A stretch of 64,000 bases of DNA from positions 1 to 64,000 of the forward strand of contig VYZB01001146.1 of the NCBI GenBank assembly GCA_013397455.1, read 5' to 3'. Positions 23,442-35,200 of this stretch are shown here, piece after piece. Position numbers and translations under genes: made by a program. The notes beneath the pieces are model-generated. The model was not told the origin of the DNA. It saw nothing but the letters and a program-made list of their open reading frames with translations, and ran no database searches. Position 1 is the stretch's first letter. Each line of letters begins with the position of its first letter. Source of the DNA: Crotophaga sulcirostris (taxonomy: Eukaryota > Chordata > Aves > Cuculiformes > Crotophagidae).

Positions 23442-25673
23442 GTGAGAGAAAAACAGCTTCTTCAGGCTAACTGGGTGGAAAGTTTTACTACAGATTTTAC
23501 AAAATGAAAAAGTAAATCATTCATTATGATACAAAAAAGTCAACTAACTTACCCATCTGCGGGACACATTTAATGAGAGTGTGTTGCATGGGCCTTATCT
23601 CATCTAGGCTTTCCTTTAAGTGGTAACTGTCCTCCCATAAGATTGTAGTGTTGTATATCACTAATTTCGTTATACTTGAACATTTTTTCATTGGCGAGGC
23701 TCACAGTAGGTAGAAAGACATATCTACAATCAAGTTTCTCCTTATTAGCTTTTTCTTGAGAAGTTTAATTACTAGTTTTTTACTTTTTCATGCTGTTGTA
23801 AAGGCAGTAATTCCTTTACTTACATCTCCAACAGCAATTAGGAAAGATGAGATAACTATCCCTAAACATACTTATGGAATAACCAAGGATATTACTATGC
23901 AAATGTATGTGGAGGAAACTAACAGCAACTGATTTTCAGTTCTGTGGACACAATATAGTTAATTGTAATGTATACAGCCTCTTAAAGACATGAGCCTCCT
24001 ATGACTGCTTCAGCTCTTTATTTGTAAAAACAATTTTTTCAAAGACTTGTAAAGTCCTTTTGGAAAGTTTTCATTTTATGATTTCTTCTTTGTTAGCAAA
24101 AATATGATTGTTTCTGACTATAATATTAATGGTCTCTGTGGAAGTATTAAGATTCACAAACATCAAAAAAAGTGGAGAAAATGAATGACCTGTACATTTG
24201 TATGAAATATTCATTGGGTTTCCCTTTAAATGAGGGTAATTTTGGAGATATGCTGCATTGGCTTTCTTGTATATCACATTACAGTGGATTGTATGTCTCA
24301 TTACACTGTGTTATCACTTCATGGTACTGTAGTTTGCATAGCGACAGTGAGAATATAATGTAATGTGATGATGTACTGTAGCTGTGAAATACTATTAAAT
24401 GATGACACTCTAGGGATTCAATAAAATAAACCATTTCACTAATCTCAGTTTCAGAATCTGTAGGAGAGTGCTGAGGGAAATACTTGCCTTGAAAGGATTT
24501 TCTGTGTTTACTTACCTCATTTGGGACCCGTATGTCTTACTGCTAAAATTCTGATTTCAATAGGATTCTGCTATTAGAATTGACGCCTAGACATTGCTTG
24601 TCTATTGCAATAATGCTCCAGTAATCTATTAAAGGAGTGGGATGTTTTGTGGAGATGGTCATTTAATTTAGAAGATGATGAATGCCTCCACTTGGTGCTT
24701 GACTTCATCTGTGGCGCAAGCTGAGAATTTAAGAGACAGATTGACCTGAGAAGGCTATGAACAATGACACTTTAAAAACACCACCACCACAAAACATCAT
24801 ATGCTTTCCTAGATCTCTATTTTTGTCAAAAACTTTCAAAGCAAGTCTATATTCAGTTTTTCCTATTTTAAGGCCATTGGAGTAGTACTTTACCAACATG
24901 AAATGCAGAGTGATCAATTGTGTTGCACTGGAAAGCATATTTAACCTTGAGTTATCATGATTCATAGACTGAACTTCTAATCTGGTCATACAGGAAATGA
25001 TTACTTTTAATCTTTATTGGCAACAGAAAATGTATTTCATTGCTCAGGGAAGTTCTTAAAATGTTATATATCTATGACAGATACAGAGCTTAGCTGCTGG
25101 CACATGGTTAACAAAATTTTTCATTTTAAATGCTATGACATTGAATCCCAGATTGGTTATCATCAGTATTATACAAAGTAGATGGATACTTTTACAAGCC
25201 TTCATTATGAGGAGTATCTCACTTATCTTTGTTATTTTCCTGTCATGAGACAGAATAGCTGTAGAGATGTTGGAGGAAAGGTCTTGGGTTAAACTCAGTA
25301 GTCATATACAGCTGCTGTATGTAAAGAACATCTTAAAATATTTTTGAGAATATTAAGTGCTTCATCATATCAGATATTTGTGCCCTGTATTGCTGTTCTC
25401 CCAGTGCTTCAGGAACCATCTCATGGAGATAATTAATAATTACAACTTTTCCTTTTTCTTCTGCAGGAGCCAAATTGTGGGGGAAGCAAAGAATGACACC
25501 TTCCCCTTCTTCTGTGGGGGAGATATTTTCTGCCGTGTGGCAATGACTCCTCAGTACCTTGAACACTCTTGGATAATCAGAATACTCATATTGGTGTATT
25601 TCAAGAACCTACTTCTGGCTTTTCGTAAGGTTTTCAAACAATTTCAGGAAATTACGCAGGGATATGCTGCAAG
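23442..25673. other. AT-rich non-coding stretch
   Basis: Mostly featureless. At 25467 a strong acceptor (cctttttcttctgcag) opens into a plus-strand frame that begins SQIVGEAKNDTFPFF and runs to the stop at 25675. The minus strand is open for 77 codons over 25333-25566. Because an ERVL-like LTR follows at 25797, this piece may be retroviral internal sequence rather than an exon. Confidence 0.5.
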
Positions 25674-25796
25674 GTAGTGTAGTCATGGGTGGCAGGGTGT
25701 GTGGAAGCTGTTGAACAGAAAACCTGGAGTAGTGTTTGCCTGAGATAGTGTGGGATCTGAGCATGACATAACTGATATGGCATAAGGGGTGGAAAT
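25674..25796 (+). mobile_element. probable ERVL internal 3' remnant with polypurine tract
   Basis: The last bases before the LTR read gcataaggggtggaaat, a purine-rich stretch of the kind that primes plus-strand synthesis immediately upstream of a retroviral 3' LTR. This suggests the LTR is a 3' copy with a little internal sequence left, not a clean solo LTR. The left limit is not visible and no reading frame is preserved. Confidence 0.45.
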
Positions 25797-26383
25797 TGTA
25801 CTAGTTCAGGCTAGGATTAAGTTAATATTCTTCATTGTAGCTTGTATGGGATATGTTTTGGATTTGTGGTGAAAAGAGGGATGACAACACAGTGATGTTC
25901 TAGCTGTTGCTGAGCAGTGCTTGCACAGAGCCAAGGTCTTTTCTGCCTCTCACACCATCCCACCAGCGAGCAGGCTGGGTGTGCACTAGAAGCTGAGGGG
26001 GAGCACAGGTGGGACAGCTGACCCCAACTGACCAAAGGGATATTCCATACCATATGACATCACGCTCAACATTAAAAGCAGGGGGAAGAAGATGTAAAGA
26101 CTTTTGGAGTGATGGAATTTGTCTTCCCAAGTAAACTTCAGGCATGATGGAGTCCTGCTTCCCTGGAGGTTGCTGTACACTGCCTGCCGATAAGAAGGAC
26201 TGATTGAATACCTTATTTTGCTTTGCTTACCTATACAGCTTTTGCTTTACCTATTAAACTGTCTATCTCAACCAATGAGTTTTTTCACTTTTATCATTCC
26301 AGTTCTCTCCACCATCTCACTGTGGGGGAGTGAGCGAGTGTCTGTGTGGGACTCAGCTTGTCTGCTGGGGTTAAATTCCAACA
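25797..26383 (+). mobile_element. ERVL-like avian LTR, about 587 bp
   Basis: It begins TG at 25797 and ends CA at 26383 ('ctggggttaaattccaaca'). I recognise its inner wording as an avian ERVL-type LTR: 'cagtgatgttctagctgttg', 'gggacagctgaccccaactg', 'aaagggatattccatacc', 'atgacatcacgctcaacatt' with a degraded TATA (cattaaaag), an attaaac polyadenylation-like signal near 26252, and 'gtgggggagtgagcgagtg' near the 3' end. No target-site duplication was found (gaaat on the left, ataag on the right), which fits a 5'-truncated element. Short frames inside it are not genes. Confidence 0.85.
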
Positions 26384-27839
26384 ATAAGGCAGACTGGAAG
26401 AATGGAAATAGGTGGGCAAAGGTGTTTATATCACTCTTAGCTGTATCTGAATAGCTAGAGTGTGATGACGTGTTTATATCATAAACTTACTACATTGAAT
26501 TTGATTGTGAATTACACTGCCTTTCATGAGGTAAATAAAGTAAGACAGTACAAAATACATTTAAGGTTTTACTAGAAAGCATTAATAATAATTTGTATTT
26601 AATTTACTTCTGAAAGCTAATGAGTCTTCAGTTCTCTGTAGCTCTGTATTATAAACATGCCTATGATTATCTCCTTCAATACCTCCTCATACTACATGAC
26701 ATCTTGATCTATATGTAGTAGCCATTTTAGAGATCTTGAATTTGCAACTGCATTTTCTGTCAAAAATTCAGTTTAGTAATAACGTCTCATGACCAATTAT
26801 GCTCTGGCCCTAGATCTAGTTAACTGCAATTTGAAAATATTTTTCGGTTTCTGATATCTTTTATCATTAGCTACAGATGTATTACCTGGAAATGTTTCAC
26901 TTTGTTAAAAAAAAGATCCAGTTATTTACGTTATTATTTAAGAAGTTGTTGCTGTCCTGAAGAAATCTGTAATTTATCTGCTTGACTTCCTGTGTACCCT
27001 CTTAATAAAACTCTGAAAATGAAATGTCATGATTCTTATACTGCATAACTTTTGGAAACTGCACTCTTTGCAACTTTTCTGTTAACTTTGACTCTGTTCA
27101 TAATGCTAATACATATGCCACACTAATTCATGTTCTACTTTGCAGCTGAATTTTGGTTTTAGCCCTCTTAGAGCTTTTCTAAAAGTCATGGTGTCATGTG
27201 AATATCAAGATTTGTTTTAAATGCTTGCAGTAAGTGAATTTTTTAAGCATAAAATATAACTTCAGTTTTTCTTTTGAACATGTTCAGTCCATTCTTCATC
27301 ATAAACATTCATTTTTGGTGTTGTGTTTGGGAACTGGAGTTACTTTGGACTTGCAGTTTACTCCAAGTGATTTTTCCATTACTACACTTACCATTACCTT
27401 GAGTTTTCATTAAACTGTAGGTAAGACTTCAGCAAAATTCGACCAAGCCACCTCAATAGTTAAAAAACTGGACAAATCCTATTTATTTGTCAATAGAAAC
27501 CTAACATAAACACTGCAATTGAGATTTCACCTTTTCTGTAGCTTTTTTTTCCCCTGTATTTGTAGTAAGTCCTGCCTGAAAAGGGTAAATAATAGGAAGT
27601 CAAAATGATTGGCTTAAATCTCCTGGATACAAAACAGCTATCCATGGTTATTTCATCTATTTACCCACTAAGAAATTGTGGTCATCCCTGTCCAAGCAGA
27701 TCCTCAGCTGAGTGAAGGATAATGGTCAGGGTTCATTGGAAACCAAGCTGACAGGTTTCTGAGAAGCTGTCCTCTGAGTACTAAATTCCAGAGAAGAATA
27801 TTCTTAATCACACTAAAGTGTTGTGGTTTGTTTCTGCAT
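26384..27839. other. AT-rich non-coding stretch
   Basis: No gene or repeat recognised. An acceptor at about 27145 (tgttctactttgcag) opens a short frame, LNFGFSPLRAFLKVM, but the only donor after it (gtgtca) is poor. Confidence 0.6.
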
Positions 27840-28100
27840 TAATTACGAGCGCCTTTTTGTGTACATATGACTTTTCATTAATGATGGGTGACCTTCAGAA
27901 GGTTAAGCTACAAATAACGCCCTTAATGTTCGCGCTAGGTTGATTAGAATAGTAAAACAGATCTACTTCCACGATGCAGTCCAGTTCCCAACCTGCCACA
28001 CCAGGCTGGCAAGGATGCAGCCCCCGAGGACTTTCTTGGCGGGCAAATGCTGGCAGACTCTAGCCTGGCGCCACTGATCTGACAATGGGGGGTCCTAGGG
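27840..28100. other. CpG-dense, GC-richer patch
   Basis: About ten CpGs lie in roughly 260 bases (acgagcgcc, aacgccc, ttcgcgct, cacgatg, cccgagg, ggcgggc, ggcgcca), far above the surrounding density. The left half is moderately AT-rich with scattered CpGs; the right half (27960-28095) is GC-rich with partly self-complementary wording (cctgccacaccaggctggca). No reading frame or known repeat was recognised. It could be a conserved non-coding element, a small unmethylated island or promoter, or a fragment of an unassigned mobile element. Confidence 0.4.
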
Positions 28101-28410
28101 CATTCTAAGTAGCTCTCTAAAATATATATTATACAACTAAATAGTTTCTAGGGGAAATGCTTATATCCTGAGCCAGTTACATTTTAGGGCATTTCAACTG
28201 AGTCTCTGATATTATCTGAAAGAAGTAGTAATAGATGGAAAAGCCAGTTTTGCTACAACAATATCTGTTCACTAAAATCCTTTCAATAGATTTCAGTAGG
28301 CTACTATGATTTCCTGACACTAATGTTTAATCCTGTCTATCTTTTTCTGAGTTCCTCCATTTTTTTAGTTGACTTCAGGCAATCAATTAATGAAGTTCTA
28401 TATTTTACAG

Positions 28411-28453
28411 CTGTGAAAATGGAGTTGCTGGTTATTACTGGATACACTTTCTA
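28411..28453 (+). CDS. candidate 43-nt coding exon
   Basis: An acceptor (ttctatattttacag) precedes it; the donor gtgtgc is weak. After one carried base it reads CENGVAGYYWIHFL, phase 2 in and phase 0 out, fitting the 23355 candidate before it and the 28772 candidate after it. A second forward frame is also open here, so the call is tentative. Confidence 0.15.
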
Positions 28454-28771
28454 GTGTGCTTACAATGAAAGGACTTTATGTTACACCTCCTACTGTACTC
28501 CAGTATAGCCCAGTGTCATTCGAAAAACTGAAAGAACAATTCTTCAGTTATTATAAATGAAACTGTAAATTATTCAATTTAATACAAAAAAATATTTAGT
28601 TTTGAAACAATAGTTATTTGATTCTGAAGCTGTTACTGGACAGATGACTAATTCTTTCTCTAACTAGTGGTCATTACTAGTCTTGAAATCTGTAGATCAC
28701 TTCCTCCTACCTTATAACACACTACTATTACACTTCACAGGACCAGAGCTTCTCACTTCTCTGCTTTGCAG

Positions 28772-28806
28772 TTTCTGCTGAGTGAACAAGCAAGAAGGCA
28801 GAGGAG
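28772..28806 (+). CDS. candidate 35-nt coding exon
   Basis: A strong acceptor (cacttctctgctttgcag) and a good gtaaag donor flank it. Only one forward frame is open, reading FLLSEQARRQR, phase 0 in and phase 2 out. The peptide is basic and probably helical. The product is unknown. Confidence 0.3.
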
Positions 28807-29184
28807 GTAAAGTCTCTTGATTGGGCATATTTGCTGTTACCATAGAGACTTACTGAAAAACTCAACTAAATGTACTCCTTAAAATGTCAAACACAAGAAG
28901 CAGGAGGGAAATTTCAGTGGAAAAATATATGAAAAACATAAAGCTGTTATATTTGCTAAAGTCGCTGCACCACTCTTTCGTTCATTGTACGTTAAGTAAA
29001 TCCTGCTTATGAACTGAAGGGAGTTATTTCCTTCAAATATGGACTTTCAATTACCTTTGAGACATGAATCCTAATCTTTTTGGTAGAAGATTAAAAATAA
29101 CTGTGTCTACCAATGCCAATCTTAAATGAAGCTTAATTGTTTTGGATTTGATTCTCCTCTCTGTTTTTGTTTTTTTTTTTAAAG

Positions 29185-29227
29185 TAAACACACGAGCAAT
29201 AGTCTTACAATCCACAGAACACTAAAT
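29185..29227 (+). CDS. candidate 43-nt coding exon
   Basis: An acceptor on a long T tract ends in aaag, and a moderate gtatct donor follows. After one carried base it reads KHTSNSLTIHRTLN, phase 2 in and phase 0 out, which agrees with the 28772 candidate. The AAG acceptor and the T11 run make it easy to mistake. The product is unknown. Confidence 0.18.
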
Positions 29228-32200
29228 GTATCTCTGATTTTATTATTGAGGGTTAAGAATGAGCCAAATTAATTTCAATATCACAACTTTTTATTAATGA
29301 TTTTCCATGTTTGGGGTAGGCTTTCAGCAAGAGGCCAGTAAGTAATGAAGCAATGAAAGGAGTGTGCCAACGATGCTGCCCCGTCGGAGGGTGCTGAGAG
29401 CAGAGCAATACCTAGGGCAGACAGAGAGCCTCTGCCCTCCTGCTGCTCTCTCAACCTTGCCCACACTTGCTTTTACCACCCTCCCCCTATTTCTTCATTT
29501 AAGAAGTTTAAGGGGGACTATTTGGAAAAGGATCGTTGTGATCAGCAGCAACACTAAGCTACGGAAACCTCCCAAACCTCATATCAGATAGCACAATAAA
29601 ATTTTTTATAGGAAATATTGTGTGCATGATGAAATATAAATGTAGGATGAAAATTGTGCATTATGTGGTTTGCAGGAGAATTAATATATACTTGTCTAAA
29701 AGACCAATGGGGATCAATTTTAGAATTAATATCCTGTCAGTTCTGGGTAGCCCTGTCGTGTAGACTGAAACACTTCAGTTAGAGTGGATATATTAAATGG
29801 AGTATTTATTTTGTGGTCTGGAGTTTTGGGCTATGGGCCAGGATTCCTAAGTTCTTTAGTCCTTTCCCAGGTTTTGATGAACAGGTCAGAGAATTTCACT
29901 TGACCTTCTTTTCTTTCTGCTTGTTTATCTGTGAAATTGCCACCATGGTACTGGGTGTGCAAAAATATTTCATATACCCTAGGTCTGATATTTTATTTGT
30001 TAATTTTGTGAATACATGATTTCTTGAAATTCCTTATATTTGAAGGAATAGCCTACTGTAATGAATTAATAGATGTTGAAAATCACATGCGTCTTTTTTT
30101 TCATTCATGAGTCTCAGCCAAAATGTTTCTTCTGTTGGAGGGCAGATTTTTTTTCCTTTTAAAAAGATGATCTTTAAAACAAATATTTGAATTACATTTA
30201 AGATACAATAACAATAGTTAATAAAAACATAAAACTTTGTTAGTTGTTTGGAACAGTGTGAGTTTTATAGTTTGGGTTTAAATCTTCCAAACCAAAATAT
30301 TTCAGTGGTACAGCTTTTATGACAGTGGAAATTTCCACCAAACACTTTACTAAAAATAGCTAGCAAATGAACACAATGAACCCACAAAATATTATTTTTT
30401 TCAATGCCAAAATGAGAGAAGAAACAAATAAAAGTCAGAAAAAGGAGAAAACTTTGTGCAAAAACTTTTTTTATAAAAATATTTTTTCAATATGTTTTGA
30501 AAAATATTGTGCCAACACTTATTTTTCAAGTCTTTCTTGTTAAAAGATACTACATAGTGTCAGCATTTTTTCTATTATGAAAAACTTTTCATAGTTATCT
30601 AATCAGATTGTCTCAATACATCCATTATGTTGTAATTCTTCTTGATACATACTGAACATGATAAATATGTAAGTTCTTGTTTTGACACTGTATTATATTA
30701 AAATAAATAAACCATAAGAAAGATAACTTTTCAAAATGAAATACCTGAGATTTTTTGAAGATGTATCACATTAGTGCCTAGGGTGACAACTCTTAATCCT
30801 TCCTACAACAAGGAAAATCTGTCACAAGAGTAAAACAATACTTTTATTGAATTAACAGGAAAATAATAACAATAATCGAATAATGGGAAATGCCTTGGGA
30901 AATCTTATCTGTAGACTTTAATAATCCAGCTCCACTTAATGAAAAAAAATGTTTCCAAAAATACTTAAAGTAACTTGACAAAATGAACCGATTTTAATTC
31001 TCATCTGTTTTCTAATGAGTGTTGCACGTCCCTGGTTCATAAGAAGGAGGCTGAGAGACACAGACTTTTGCTGTAACACAGTGCTGTCCCTGCCTAGAAG
31101 AAAAAGGGTAAATAACACAAGATGCTCTACAGATGTGAGGGACAAACCAGTCATTGCCTTTTCTCACCTCAATTTCAGTCAAATTAGTAAGACTGCTTTC
31201 TGAAAATCCCAGTTTACTTCCTCAGACTTTAACATATATCTGTATGACCTCTTTTATTTGTTTGGATATTCAGGGAGAAATACATGAGACTGCACCTACC
31301 AAATTGGAAGTTTCTATATGCTAAAAAAGTAATTAATTCTAATTACTCCCCATTCTTTGTTTTTGCTTTTATATTCCACTATGACTGAAAAGTAGTGTGT
31401 AAAAGAATCTAGAAAAATAAGAGCTTAGTTTTTAAACAAACCTTGAGCTGTTGTTGTTTTTCTTGCTACTGTAATTTGAATTTTTTTCATAGCTCCTGTT
31501 CTCTTCTATGTTGCAGTAAAATACATAATTTTAAAATCAATGAAAACAGTTTTCCCATACAACACAACACCCTCCAGAGGTTTACTTGGCTGTGTATAGG
31601 TCAAAGTCTATGACCTTGCAGTATTTGTAAAATATCAGCGTTAACTTCTCAGATTGTCACATCAAAATTATTTTTAGATCTCCAAGGAGGGTTCAGACTC
31701 TAGTGTCAGTAGCAACAAAGGTAAGGGCAACAATTATCTGTCAGCTCTACTATATCTTCAAAGAGGGCGTTTTGCCAGTCTGACACATTGGCTGAAAAAG
31801 CCTCACACACACAAATTTCTGTTTTCTTTCTAATTTATTTTTGGAGATGTGGTAGAACCTGAGATAAATGTATAAAGATAATTAGGACAATTACAGTCAT
31901 ATAAGACCACCACATATGTAGTCACCAAAGAACTGAAATTTAGATCACTCTTTTTGACTATATCTCTTGGAGCAAAAGATATATATCAATCTTTTCCCTG
32001 TTTTGTGGTTTCCTGTAGTAATAAATTTCTTACACTGAGTTAGTCAGCAGCTAAGAAAGAGTAAATTGTCTAAATAAAAATAATTGTAAAGCAGTCTAAG
32101 GTTTCAGACTGCATGTGGGTTTTTTATTATTTTTAAATTACAACCTTTACAAACGATATTATTTTACTTGTTCACAAGGCTATAAAGGACTATAGAAAAA

Positions 32201-35200
32201 TGAAGAAAGAATTATCACAGAAGCAATGTTTGATTGACTGCTGTTTCTTCTATGCTTTCAGAAAAAAAGTCTTGTATTTATGTAGTGCTATTGGTAGAAA
32301 GATCTCCTGTCATTTCTGCAGGTATAGAATAATTAAAGAAGAGGACATAAATGATATTATGTACATAATAATATGTGGGAGTATTCTACTACATTGAAGG
32401 AAGCAGAAAACTCCTCAAGGGAGCAGAAATGTTACACATAAGAGAACCATGATTAAATTCCATTTTGAACATGCTAGGAAAGAATTAACTGAAATGCACT
32501 GTCTGTGAGTCTTCCTGTATAGTTGCTGTGTAGAAAAAAAAATTAGATTAAGGGGACACCCACAAAGGTAGCAATTTATGACGTTTTCTTTGAAAAAATA
32601 AATATGATAGTCAGAGACAGAGCTTTCAAAAAGAAATGAAGTCGTGAAAGACTGAAGTATTGAAGAAACTGTGTGAAAGAAATGGTGAAATTTTCATTGG
32701 CCAAAATAGAATTTAAGCCTTCAGCTGGCAACTTCTGACCAAATTTAGCTTCAATCAACTCCAGACAGGAATGGGTCCTTACTTTGACATTGGTTTAAGA
32801 CCAAAAAAAAGTTATACATCTCCTAGAACTGGGTCTACTAAACTTTATGTTTGCTAACGCAGTTCACAGCTCACTGATGTGAGCATTATTACCTTCAGGG
32901 AGACAACTGCCTTCTCAAGAAGGATAAATATGTATATGTAGAAATAACTCATGATATACATTTACACTTTGAACTAATTATTATTTAATAAGTACCTGAT
33001 AGAAAAATAAAACCTCAGAATAGGTAATTTCCTTTTGTTTTATTGCATGAATAAAAGTCATGTAAAGCCAGCTGTGTAAATGTGTATTATTCTTTCAGAC
33101 ATGTTATTCTAGGCAGAACTAGTAGCACTCTATTTTTAGAGTTGCCTTATACTCCCTGCTGTGTAAAGCCGTGTCTATTATATCAGCTCTGCCAAACTTT
33201 CCTGTTTGCCCTCAAAATTATTATGTTAAACATCTTCATGAATGTTTCTGATATTTTTCAGTTATAAAAGTACAGTTCTGACCATGAAACCAGAGAAAAA
33301 AAGTAAATTTTGCTGTCTGAAATACTACTTGAGACCCAGAGAAATTCTTTAATGCATTAAAATGCATTGGTATAACAACTTTAGACTTTGGAGGCATTAT
33401 CTTGTGTCCAGAATGACCCTTTTGCCATCTGTGATGATGATTTAAAAATTAGTTTAGATGCACACTTTAAACAGTTTATACATACTTAATAGAAACTTAC
33501 TGTTGAAAAATAACTATTGGTCTCTTCAAAGAATTCATCACCGCTATATGTGCTTAATCTCTTTGGTAGATTTGATAGCGTTGTGCCTATGGCCTCTGTT
33601 ATTCTCAATAGAAGCAAACTGGATGTTTTAGGCAAGACGTATCTCAGTTAAGGAGCATTTGAAGAGCAGTGAGACATTTGAAAAGCATACTACTAATGTA
33701 CAAGCAGAGTACCACATATATGCAGATTTATTGTTTGTAAGAACATTTGAGTTCTTTCTGATTAAGTATATACATGTAATCACAGCATGTCTGTAGGCTT
33801 ATCAGTATTGATGAAAATAAGATGATTTAACTTAGGCAGTGTTCACATAATTATGGATTCTGGTACCTGCACAGAGTTTTTCAAATCTGATTTTCTGGTT
33901 TTCTGTGATTCATATTGAGCTGTGCAATGGAGACATACATTAAAGTAAGAAGTATCCAATGATGTATCCTCTGTCACAGTCAAATTTTTTAAACAGAAAT
34001 ACTGTTCCACTGTCTAGCTTGAAAAAACAGGAATGAGCACCCAAACTTTCATGCCAGGCCTTCTCCTCAGCCTCTGCCTAATGAAAATCTAGAAAGTTTA
34101 TTTGTCCCAGCAGAGGGTTGTCCTTGAACATAGTGAAGGTGCTGCTCAAATGGTGACATGTAATAACACCAGAGAAAGATCAAAAACACACAAAAAAGAA
34201 TGTGACTTACTAGCCATTTATTCATCTCCTAGAACTCTATTGTAAAGATAATATGATCCACAAGAAGGGGAAGAGGCAATATTTGCATTCTTTTCTTTTT
34301 CTGCTTATTACTACACTTTTCAAGTGTTGATAACATTCCCAATATATAAAATATGTTTATGATAGACTAATTACCTCTCCCAAAAGACACTTGTGGTTTG
34401 CTTTATCAAATAAATTGTTACTCACTACACAAATTTCAAAAACCTGTAGAGCGATGGAGAACATTTCATACAACTGGATATTTTGGGGTCTGTAATTGGA
34501 TTGTATTTGAATGGACAAAGTTAAGAGATACACATATTCAACAAAATATTAATAAAAATAGTAAAATGTTTATTTAAATACAATTCTATTGCATTACAAA
34601 ACAATAATAATATTAAATAAATGGATACTAACATAAAATTTAGAAGAAAATATTTTCCTGTTAGAAATGTGTCTAGCCACCAGTTAAGTGTTGAACCTTT
34701 ACTATTGATACAATCAGAAGGCAAGATGTCCAAGTCAGTGTAAAAATGCTGGAAAAACTTGGAAATATAACCCAAGTGTAAATCAAAGCAATTGGGATGG
34801 ATGAGAAGATTCTGAGCTGAGTAATAAAATAAAACCATTCTATTATGACTTTAAAGCCCCTAAAAGCAATAGGGAATCTTGAAGTTGATCTCAGAACACA
34901 ACTCTCTGAGGTGTTATCTCTGCAAAAGAAAAAACAGTTATCAAAAATTCTTTTAAAGGTAAGAGGTCTATTCAGCTATAGGTCACAAAGAGCTGAGGTG
35001 TTGAAGTGCCACACTGACACCAGAAAGAGTCATTCAATATAAGGTCTTATCTATAAAAAAGTAGTTCTATTGAAAAATACAAGAAGAGGATGAGTCAAAA
35101 TGATATTGTTGTACATTGTTTTTCCCTCAGTGGTTACTGTCAGGAAAAAAAGACTAGTAAAAATCATAATAAGTTGAGTAATACCTATTTACTGTAAATT

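Noticed and set aside
25832..26180. Three overlapping minus-strand frames of 64-81 codons
   Set aside because: They are antisense to a recognised ERVL-like LTR.
26218..26454. 78-codon plus-strand frame and an acceptor-like cattccag
   Set aside because: Both lie in the 3' part of the same LTR and run out of its right end.
32262..32321. Possible 60-nt exon (KKVLYLCSAIGRK...)
   Set aside because: Good acceptor but a weak gtatag donor and a long surrounding frame; not distinguishable from chance.
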